Source: Triglochin maritima (Eukaryota > Streptophyta > Magnoliopsida > Alismatales > Juncaginaceae). From it: a DNA stretch of 64,000 bases. Position 1 is the stretch's first letter; each line of letters begins with the position of its first letter. The stretch covers positions 29,347,493-29,411,492 of the forward strand of contig OY821793.1 of the NCBI GenBank assembly GCA_963682175.1, given 5' to 3'. Both the position numbers and the translations under genes were made by a program. Shown piece by piece: positions 55,931 to 64,000 of the stretch. The notes beneath the pieces were generated by a model that saw nothing but the letters and a program-made list of their open reading frames with translations, was not told the origin of the DNA and did no database searches.

Positions 55931-56739
55931 TGTTGATACAATTACAAATATTATCATATAATACAGTGGGTTACATATGTTGAATAAATATTCTGTAAGG
56001 ATCCAGTAAAAACCAACATACAAAAACATGTATAGGAAAACAAGAAAACGAAGGAACAGTGATCAGAGACGACCTCAAAGACCGAGCCGTCGGAAGACGA
56101 CTTGCCTCGGAGAAAATATCGACCCACATACCAGTGTGTTTGATGGTCTGCCGGTTTTCTCCCAGGATAGAACAGTCACACAGTCAATCAGGCGCACACC
56201 GGAGTCGACAGACCACGAAAGCAGCACGGAACCTCGCAAGAATCGGTCACCGGAGAACTCTGGATTCGGAGACCTAAAATCGCCGGAGAGTGACGGTTTT
56301 CGTAGAGAGAGAATGTGAATAAAACGTGTGTACACAAGAGGAAACCGACTGTGATATATATATGTATTTAATCTTGTAACCGTCAAGGACTTAATTGAAA
56401 AAACAATTAACATGAGGTCCAAAAATTAAATACACTCATCACCCTGAGGCTAAAGCCTCTAATTTCCCCCAAAACCCCCGTTGCCTCGCCTCGTCACGTC
56501 CCGGGACGAGCGGGGGCGCGCGCGTATGTGGAGAATTCTCTCATCCTCTCTTTCCACCTACAAATGGTCAAGTGAATAGGATGTTTATCAACATCCTTCA
56601 ACTTGTTAGCTTCACCAATGTGGGACTAAAAGTGAGGTGAGCACATGACACATGGGGTAAAAGTTCTCATCTTCATCTCAACATCTGATTTTTTCAATTG
56701 AGTTATTCATGGGCCTAGCCCAAACTCAATAATCCAACA
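55931..56739 (-). mobile_element. Solo LTR, family 3
   Basis: The sequence runs TGTTGATACAATTAC...AATAATCCAACA, 809 bp, with a perfect 5 bp duplication AGTTG (55926-55930 and 56740-56744). On minus the start TGTTGGATTATTGAG is typical of Copia LTRs. It does not contain the CGGTCGACCG array. The GC-rich block near 56470-56525 lies inside it. Open frames in the LTR (for example 56028-56318) are not counted as genes. Confidence 0.85.
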
Positions 56740-56796
56740 AGTTGTTGCTCTCTCTGAGTTCAAATTTTCTCAATTTGTTTTTGTGGAAGAAAGAAA

Positions 56797-57722
56797 CGGA
56801 ATTGCTAAACATCGCCCCAAAATTACTTAAATCGCCCCTTGAAATTACCAAATTGCCCTTCTCTCATTTCTACGGCTATAACGCGATATTTTTCCCTCCT
56901 ATCACACATCTCTCTTCATCTTCCTCTTATAATCATAAAAAATAATGTTTTGGAGGTCAGTAATGAGCTAACGGACACCCCAGTGTACTTGAATCTAGTA
57001 AAATATCTAACATCTTTTTAATAAAAAATTAATAAAAAATTACGGGCGTCGGACGGAGCCGCCCCCACGTAGGAGGGGCGTCTGGGTAAGACACCTCCCC
57101 CATGGGGGAGGCGTCTTACCCAGACGCCCCCACCATGGGACAGGCGTTTGTGTAAGACGTCTCCTCCATGGGGGAGACGTCTTACCCAGACGCCCCCTCC
57201 TACGTGTCGGCGGCTCCGTCGAACGCCCGTAATTTTTTATTATTTTTTTAAAAATATAATTGATTATAAATTTAGATAATTGTTAAATTAATTAATTAAT
57301 AAGTTAATAATTACTATATTCGGATGACCGATACCCTTTCGGTACACCGAAAATTCAAAAAAATTCAGATCCAACAATTTCAAAATCCAAAAAAAAATCA
57401 GGGGGCGCTGCTCCCTTGCCACCCCCGCCACCTCACCGGCGAGGTGGAATGCCGCTCGCTCACCGGTGAGCGAGATCCCCGAACGATCTGTCTTAGCCAG
57501 ACGCCCGAGTCGGAAAAAAAAATCCGCCTCCGTTACTTTGCCTGATCTAGGTGTTTCGCCAGACATTTTTGTGATGTTGGTACTAGGAATATTAGTAAAA
57601 CTGAGTCTAAAATCTTGTTTAAAAATACAGAACGATATGGGTATTAAATATATTGTTAAGGGCAAAAAAATCATTTCAATGGACGATTTAAGTAGTTTTG
57701 GGCGCGACATTTGGTAGTTCCC
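56797..57722 (-). mobile_element. MULE deletion derivative related to copies A and B
   Basis: The 926 bp element has inverted ends CGGAATTGC...TACTTAAATCGCCC and GGGCAAAA...TTTAAGTAG, then TTTGGTAGTTCCC. It is flanked by a perfect 9 bp target duplication AGAAAGAAA (56788-56796 and 57723-57731). On minus it keeps the first exon of the transposase gene (MSGETPRSGK at about 57566) and the palindrome-rich intron. It lacks the transposase core, OTU domain and PMD gene, so it could move only with help from a complete relative. Confidence 0.92.
57035..57238. repeat. GC-rich palindrome cluster in the MULE derivative
   Basis: CCTCCCCCATGGGGGAGG, GTCTCCTCCATGGGGGAGAC and GTCTTACCCAGACGCCCC recur in both orientations over about 200 bp, bounded by GGGCGTCGG and CCGTCGAACGCCC, which are themselves partly complementary. 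This has the same architecture as the blocks in copies A and B, but different arm sequences. Confidence 0.88.
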
Positions 57723-57731
57723 AGAAAGAAA

Positions 57732-58277
57732 TTTAGGAACTTGTAGATTGTGAATTCCAGCCTCTTTGCCTTTCATGGGCAATAAATGACGCCAACAAGT
57801 CGACAACAGAACACATTCCCTGATATCAATACATAACAAAACAATGATTCTTATATTTCAGTTGTGAGTGTGCTTGTATGAATATAAAACCAAACTTAGA
57901 TGTTTCCAGTCATAGCAACTGGATTGACAGCATGAGATTGCCAGCTTCGATGCTCGATAACAGAAGTTTGTAATCAGCAGTCCTGGAAAAAATGTATAAA
58001 GATTGCCTAAATCTATACACAGACCAAACAATGAAACTTCGAAATAAGCAGCTCTTAAATAAATGTATTAAGACTCCCTACATCTATACATAATTTTTGC
58101 AGTTTCACATACCAGCACTTACGTGCAGGATTAATGATTGGGAAGTGTTACTGTCGTTGAAAGAAACTTCACCACGACCAGATAAACAGAACAGAAAATT
58201 ATAAACCTAATGCAGCAGGTAATTTGAGAGTTGGTCATAATTTCTTCTCACGGCTCAATTATATTGGATTAATAATT
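57732..58277. other. Intergenic, 3' flank of U1 copy 3
   Basis: AT-rich sequence with no recognisable gene. Confidence 0.4.
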
Positions 58278-58440
58278 GGTCAGGGGCCGCGCGAACGCGT
58301 ACCCCCAAAGCAACAAATAATGACGTACACTCTCCCACTTGGGGAGATGTTAGGGTGGCACCCCTCCGAAGTGCAATGGAGGCCACCACCCTAGGCCATG
58401 AGCCTTACTGATCACCCATACACCCCGTCCAGGTAAGTAT
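58278..58440 (-). ncRNA. U1 snRNA gene (copy 3)
   Basis: On minus it begins with the canonical ATACTTACCTGGACGGGG and is otherwise nearly identical to copy 1 (15944-16106) to the 3' hairpin (CGCGCGGCCCCTGACC). It has a complete promoter. The last three bases differ slightly from copy 1. It is the copy with the best match to the standard U1 5' end in this window. Confidence 0.95.
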
Positions 58441-58464
58441 GTTGCATGGTTGGGGGAGTGCTCC

Positions 58465-58517
58465 TATTTATATCGGTGAACTCTGTGGGTGTCCTTATAA
58501 AATGGGCGATGTGGGAC
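58465..58517 (-). promoter_or_regulatory. snRNA promoter: USE and TATA box for U1 copy 3
   Basis: On minus, the USE GTCCCACATCG (58507-58517) lies about 70 bp and the TATA box GATATAAATA (58465-58474) about 30 bp before the RNA start, as in copy 1. The intervening sequence is also nearly the same as in copy 1, so the duplication included the promoter. Confidence 0.87.
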
Positions 58518-58947
58518 AATAAAAACATGATAGATGAAATCTCTGGTATTATTTCTAAGGAACAAAAACATGATCCAGGACTGTTGGTTTGTGCAATGTA
58601 TTTCAGGTCCAGTCCGATCATTACAAGCCCAATACCAGGTCCATATACACCAATTATCCCCATTTAAGCTTCATGCATAGATGCAACATCATGGTTGAGA
58701 TTATTTTGACAGATTTTGTATTGTTTTTTTTAACAATATATATTAAATGATTTCCAGAGAAGTTATTAGATTGTAATCTATAGTATTATATAAATGGTTC
58801 ATTAAACCACGACTATCTATTTACTAAAACCTCAAAACAGAACCCTCCAACACCATAGGCAACTTTCCTGCTCCCTTGAAGCTATATAAATCGTCTAATC
58901 AATTACATCAACCCCTCCATTAGTCTCAACTCTCCGTTCTCATTCTC
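58518..58947. other. Upstream region of U1 copy 3 and of a possible small gene
   Basis: AT-rich sequence. A good TATA box, GCTATATAAATCG (about 58881-58893), points to plus-strand transcription into 58948. The rest shows nothing specific. Confidence 0.4.
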
Positions 58948-59163
58948 ATGCATATCCAACACATGGGTAGTTCTCCGACCGCAGACATACCGCCGATAGA
59001 GACACCTCCAATGGATATCTCCAATACGTCGCCTTTCAACTGGAACGGTGGCTTCACTTTCTTAAAATCCTTCACACCATCCCTCCAAAGTGCGTTCATT
59101 CCCCCACTCAATGTAACATGTTCCATCTTTGTTCTGTTCCTATTCAACCCTTTCAACATCTAA
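58948..59163 (+). CDS. Possible small plus-strand gene exon, unknown
   Basis: An ATG about 60 bp after a good TATA box opens a frame (MHIQHMGSSPTADIPPIETP, then a Phe-rich segment SPFNWNGGFTFLKSFTPSLQ). It runs to a stop at 59161-59163, or to a possible donor AAT|GTAACA near 59111. A TTTTCAG acceptor follows at about 59190. The composition is protein-like, but I recognise no family and see no conserved partner exon. Confidence 0.3.
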   Translation: MHIQHMGSSPTADIPPIETPPMDISNTSPFNWNGGFTFLKSFTPSLQSAFIPPLNVTCSIFVLFLFNPFNI

Positions 59164-60946
59164 CTTCTTCTTCTTCTTCATGATTTTCAGCAACTTTGCG
59201 GCCAAACAATTCGTCCAAAATCGGTCCATCGCGAACCAGCCTTGATAACTTGATCTTTTGTTTCCTTCCTCCTTGCAATTCCTGCTTTCCTATCACCCTT
59301 CTGTCTCATGATCTTTGATTTCATTATTTCGGCCTCTAACCAAAATTCCTTCATTTTTTTACCATGATTAAAAATTGTGTTGTGTTCAGATTTGTGCATT
59401 GTCCAATGTCGTTTCAAACCATCGACGTTAAATATTCAGTTTGGTATTCTTATTTGGTACTATTCCCATACCACATTTAGGTTTGTTTGGTTTTTCACAT
59501 TCAATTTGATATCCTTATTTTTACCTATTGTTTCCTGCTTTGTCCCCATTTGCTTTTTCCCCTTCAAACATTTTGATTTTTTTGGGTCTACTTATTTGAC
59601 CATCCAAAAGTTGAATGGGTCTTATGTGATATCATGGAAGTTCAAGACCTCCTTAAATGATGGAAGCAAAAACAATGCACTGAACTGCAATCGGTTGACT
59701 GTATATTGAGAAAATTGTCAACTTTTACCTGTTTATGTAGTTAATATAAGGACTACAAACTTGGCTAATATTTCTGTCGTTAATATCTATCCTACCAGTT
59801 TTCACTTTTCTTGATCTTTGATTTGTAGGCTTTGAAGTCAAGATGGCATTCGGTTATTTTGGGCCATGACAGCTTGTGGCCGAGCTTGGGCTGAGAAGTT
59901 TGTCCATCAGTGCAATATTCCCCGTGATTTAAACAATTTGTTGTTTTAAAAGGTATGTCGTATGTTTTGTGCAAGGGAACCTCATCCTAGATTGGACATG
60001 TACTTCCATATACTTTGTGTCCCATATGTGTTTTTGTTTTGTATGTCTGCAAGTCCAGTTCTGCGCTTTCTTCATCCCACAGTCCAGAAAATTTTGTTTA
60101 ATATTTCATCTTCTTTGGTTAGTGATTTTTATATAGTCGTTTAGTTTTTCATTGCAGCTTCTATTGTACTTTTATTTTGTTTTCATGTCAATGATATCCG
60201 GACTACAATATTTTTGGTTAAGTAGTGTCAATGTATTTTTTGTTGTTTACTTGACTTGGAAGTAACTTTGACGTGTGCACAAAATATGTCATTGGTTATT
60301 GGTATGTTTTTCTGGGTGATGTTCTTTATAGGATCCTTGGTTTTATGGTACTAATACATTATTAAAAGCTTAGTATGGATAATTTGTTGCTTGTGGTATA
60401 GAGTCTACACAACCCGTATATTTGTATATAATGTTAGAAAATATTATTTTTGTCCATAGATGAGAACAAGTCAGTCTCTCAAATGAGTTGCATAAGATTG
60501 TCAAAATTACTCTTCTCGGTAATAATTTCTACTCTCTTTTTATACTCCCCATGTTTGGAACACTAAAGATAAAATTAACGAAGAACTGTGGAATTTGAGC
60601 ATTGTTTCACATTGTTAAGTTGACTTTGGATATTATATGCTTAACCAATTTTGGCAGCCTTTTGGTCATGCAATTTGGACCTATGTTTGCTAGCGAGACT
60701 CCCGATTGATCCGTCGCAGTGGACATAAGAAGTATGAGCAAACAACAGAAATCCCTATTTTCCAAATCATTTTCCGACACATGCACAAACAACAGAATTA
60801 TTTCAAAAAAAAACCTAAGACCTAAGTCGCAAATGACATTTTAGAAAATAACATATTTTAAAGTGACACAATAGCAAAATACCATTAAATAAAAAATATA
60901 TATAAGTGTCAAAGCAAAGAAACCCTAGCCGCTAGGTAGAGGAGAG
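59164..60946. other. AT-rich stretch before the F-box gene
   Basis: No clear gene. The minus-strand frame 59187-59417 is basic and lysine-rich but has no domain I can name. The last 50 bp before 60947 are the probable leader of the F-box gene. Confidence 0.4.
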
Positions 60947-62861
60947 ATGAAGTCGAATAAGAAGCAGAAATTGGGAGAAGAAGAAGAAGAATCAGGGTCA
61001 AAATCGTCGACGGTGGATTGGATCAGTTCTCTTCCTGTCGAGGTTCTTACAACCAACATCTTGTGCCGCATTCCGTTAAAAGACGCGGTTTGCACCTCGA
61101 CTCTCTCCCGAAGATGGCGTCCACTTTTTCATCGCATGCCCGATCTAGTGTTCAACGCGAATAATCCTCCAGGTGGTGCAGACGTTAATTATCAAAGTAA
61201 GTGGTGGGATACTGTCTTAAACGTGGTGCGTTCGAGGGGACAATATTATTCCATCTCACCATCTTGTTTTATCATACGTATTGACCAAACCATAAAGCAT
61301 GGGCAAGCGGATCACGTTTTGAAACTTCTCTTCCCAAATCCTGTGCTCCGGACATTCACATTTCTGAACCACGGTGAGACCCGTTACTTGATTCCCCACG
61401 ACCTGTTCAAGTGCGGTTCGTTGGTCGATCTGCACTTGTGCAAATGCGCATTGAAATTACCCGACTTCGACTTTGTTGGTCTCCATTGCCTTAAGAAACT
61501 ACAACTTAATAATATCCATGTGTCCAAAATCGATCTTGAAACCTTGGTGCATCGTTGCAAGAGTCTAGAAAAACTGGAATTATCTTTGTTTCCCCATACT
61601 AGACGTTATTGGAAAGGCACTTTGAATATATCGTCCAACAGTTTGGTGTCGATTGAGTACCGCAGAACATCCTTTCATTGGGGCATATCATTGAAGGGTG
61701 TCGGTCCAAGTCTGAAGCAGGCGTCTTTTATATTTGACCACCATTGTAATCTAAGTTATAATCAAGCGTGCAGGGAAAAACAAAGATTTCTTCAACTTCT
61801 GATGGGGTCTGGCAATGTGGAGTGTCTATCGTTTCGAATCACTCATTTATACTCCGAGGTTTGTTATTTTTTCCCATCTACCTACCTAGCTTTGTGTTAG
61901 CTAGCTACCTAGGATACATATATAAGTTAGTTATACTTATAACAAGAGATCTCATCTCAAATTCAGTAGATGTTGAGTGAACATCAGCCTCAACGTCTTG
62001 TAGACTTGTAGTTGAATCTTTAACTTGTTATTTTTGTTATACTATTATTTTTGCATTTTAACACATCAAACATTGAATTCAAGTAACTGTGTTTAAAATT
62101 GAGTTGGATTAGAATCTAAATTTTGTAATTGTATTTCTAATTAAGTTTTTTTCAACTGTGATTTGTATTTGATCGTGTATGGTTTTATGGTTTACATCCA
62201 ATTAGTGATTACGAATTCTTGCTACTATTGCATATTTTAACACTTATGTTACAAATCGTTTTCTTTCTAAAATGTTATGTTGTTACAGGTTTTTCGAGAA
62301 ATGCCAGAAAGACTACCAAGGACAGTGCTTTTGATTAACCTGAAGAAGCTTGTTTTGTTGATGGATATACATATCACTATATTTCATCCTTTTTTATCTT
62401 TCTTACTCCATAGCTCCCCAAACCTAGATGAACTATACATGAAGGTGAGGTTATTTGTTTACCAATGAGTAATTAACAATATTCTTATGAAACATTTCAT
62501 TTTTTTCATAACCCTCTGTATTTGTGCAATCCTGCAGTCCAAATTTTATAATAGGCCGTATACTCCAAACCCATCGTCTCCTCACTCGTGGGAGTATCAA
62601 GGCCCTGTTCCATGTCCGACTCAAAAGCTCAAGCATGTTAAACTTTTGTGTACGAATGGATTGGAGCAAACTTACGCTTTTGCAAAGTTTTTGTTGAAGA
62701 ATGCTAAAGCATTGAAGACATTGATACTTTATGTACAAAATACTGCTGAGTATGCCAGGAACTTTGAAAAGCTGGGGGTTCTGGGAAGATCAGATACGAC
62801 AATATTCGAAATCAAGAAGTTTAACGAATTTTGGATCACCTTACCTTGCCTACACCAGTAA
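60947..62861 (+). CDS. F-box / LRR protein (F-box, FBD-like family)
   Basis: Three exons join in frame to 463 residues: 60947-61858, 62289-62444 and 62538-62861 (donors GAG|GTTTGT and AAG|GTGAGG, acceptors TTACAG and CTGCAG). After a Lys/Glu-rich start (MKSNKKQKLGEEEEE), the F-box spans about residues 24-65 (WISSLPVEVLTTNILCRIPL, then STLSRRWRPLFHRMPDL). Leucine-rich segments follow (LVDLHLCKCALKLPDF, LKKLQLNNIHVSKIDLETL). A C-terminal region with KLKHVKLLCTNG, then LLKNAKALKTLIL, resembles the FBD end of this plant family. Such proteins bind SKP1 through the F-box and recruit substrates to an SCF ubiquitin ligase. The substrate is unknown. No lesion is seen. Confidence 0.9.
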
Positions 62862-63388
62862 TCAAATCTTGGTATCATGAGTTACGTGTTGCGGTTAAAT
62901 TGAAAATTGCTTTTAAAATGCATTTTGGTTTTCGTGGACAGTGAGGTTACGGAATAATTTGGGTTCTACCCTTGTACTTCTGATTCTATATTCCAATTAG
63001 AGAGATCAAAATATCAATCCAAATGAAAATCCATAAAGCAATGGTGTTTTGTAAAGGGCACCAATAAGTCCAAATGTTAAAACTCTAATTCACAAACAAG
63101 AAAGCGTTTTGGGAGTCTCCACTCACTCCAAAACACAAGTTTCAAACCTCATCAAGAAACGCAAATTTGAGGACCAATCGGACTCTAAGGCAGTTGATAG
63201 TTTTGTAAGTTTGTACATAACAACCATTTTGTATGGATCATTCAATCTTCATCAATCAGGGAATCTGTCATCATAAGTGTCCTGTGTCCTCATGCCCATC
63301 AAGAAACGCAAATTTGGGGACCAAACGGACTCCAAGGCGGTTGATAGTTTTGTTATTCTGTACATAACAACCATTTTGTATAGATCAT
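62862..63388. other. 3' flank of the F-box gene and first unit of a tandem repeat
   Basis: AT-rich 3' flank, then a plus-strand open segment from about 63056 that includes LIKKRKFEDQSDSKAVDSF, followed by GTAAGT. It might be an exon of an unknown gene or pseudogene. The segment is duplicated at 63298. Confidence 0.35.
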
Positions 63389-63430
63389 TCAATCTTCATC
63401 ATCAGGGAATCTGTGATCATAAGTGTCCTC
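63150..63430. repeat. Tandem duplication of about 135-148 bp
   Basis: Units 63150-63284 and 63298-63430 both contain CATCAAGAAACGCAAATTTG, GGCGGTTGATAGTTTTGT (or GGCAGTTGATAGTTTTGT), TACATAACAACCATTTTG and GGGAATCTGT...ATCATAAG. They differ by about one change per 12-15 bases. Confidence 0.85.
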
Positions 63431-63599
63431 AGGCCCTTCGGCAGGGCCAAATTTGTCATCTGATGTGTACAAATCATCGTCAGACCCTGGGCCGTAGTCT
63501 TCCTCCCAATTTTCGAAAATGTCTTCCCAAATGTCCTCTTCAGAAGGAGACCTCTTCCTTTTATTCAATTTTGGAGAGGGAGGGGAAGGGGAGTAACAT
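63389..63599 (-). CDS. Possible acidic C-terminal exon of a minus-strand gene
   Basis: On minus an open segment follows a good acceptor (CCGTGCAG at 63600). It reads PSPPSPKLNKRKRSPSEED, then IWEDIFENWEEDYGPGSDDD, and ends RFPDDED and TGA. A basic patch followed by a strongly acidic stretch looks like protein and not like random sequence. No upstream exon is visible before the window ends, and I recognise no family. Its last 40 bp are part of the tandem duplication. Confidence 0.3.
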
Positions 63600-64000
63600 C
63601 TGCACGGAATTCAAAATGTCAATGTAAACAGTCGTTAACTCGTTATTCCCTGTCTAAACTACTTTTACCCAAAAGAATACTAAATACTAAACATACAAAC
63701 AAATTAACTTTTAGAAAATTGATTCTGTCTACCTAAATTAATAAATAATTCAGAGTATTTTTTCTATTAATAATAAATGCATTACTACTAATAAACAAAA
63801 AATATATAAAAATGTTGATCCAAGTGGAGATAATAGTCCTCCAACAATACCCAGGCCCATCTAAAAAACATGTGCAAATCATAATTAATGGCATGAACGC
63901 CTTAAGAGGAAAAAACAATAAAACATTAAAACCTATTGGACCGAAATAGTAAACAACCAAAATCAGAACAACTCCAATCCCCAGGCACGTGCTGTTGAAT
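63600..64000. other. Right edge of the window, AT-rich
   Basis: I see no gene. If the exon at 63389-63599 is real, this would be its upstream intron. Confidence 0.35.

Noticed and set aside
56028..56318. 96-codon frame rich in Arg, Ser and Pro
   Set aside because: It lies wholly inside the solo LTR bounded by AGTTG duplications and has no domain.

Overview
This is nuclear DNA from a flowering plant, most likely a eudicot; I cannot place it further. The reasons are introns with GT..AG ends, plant-only gene families (an RMA-type RING ligase, GRDP/DUF1399, DUF3700/TSJT1, an F-box/LRR protein), a U1 snRNA promoter with the plant USE plus TATA layout, and dense plant transposons (MULE, hAT, Copia, solo LTRs). 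All coordinates and splice sites below come from reading the sequence; no transcript or database evidence was available.

Layout. 1-4051 is the right-hand part of a Mutator-like element (MULE copy A). It sits about 240 bp upstream of the TATA box of an RMA-type E3 ligase gene (coding exon 7386-7931, with a 2.9 kb intron in its leader). A minus-strand zinc-finger gene (9284-11308) has a long leader running back to about 13.3 kb. 14-17.5 kb holds a probable non-autonomous hAT element, a U1 snRNA gene with its promoter, a decayed DUF3700 gene and a tRNA gene.

18.6-34.5 kb is a broken GRDP-family gene (GRDP-1). Its front exon and its last exons survive, but the middle is replaced by a decayed hAT element (itself split by a solo LTR) and a complete 6.2 kb MULE (copy B, 25153-31376); another solo LTR lies in its last intron. 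35672-39377 is an intact nine-exon L-threonine aldolase gene. 40.5-42.7 kb is a solo LTR. 42.8-53.1 kb is a second decayed GRDP gene (GRDP-2), with a 7.2 kb Copia element in one intron; a solo LTR is nested inside the Copia integrase.

53-58.5 kb carries two related tiny cysteine-rich protein genes, a 5'-truncated U1 pseudogene, a solo LTR, a MULE deletion derivative and a second complete U1 snRNA gene. An intact F-box/LRR gene lies at 60947-62861, and a short tandem duplication with a possible acidic exon lies near the right edge.

The most interesting system is the MULE. One spliced gene encodes a Mutator transposase fused to an OTU-type cysteine protease domain. On the opposite strand a convergent gene encodes a plant mobile domain (PMD, MAIN-like) protein. 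The first introns of both genes hold GC-rich palindrome clusters, and a similar cluster recurs in the deletion derivative. The second striking pattern is a palindrome, CGGTCGACCG, scattered in dozens of copies in the LTRs of three apparently different retroelement families.
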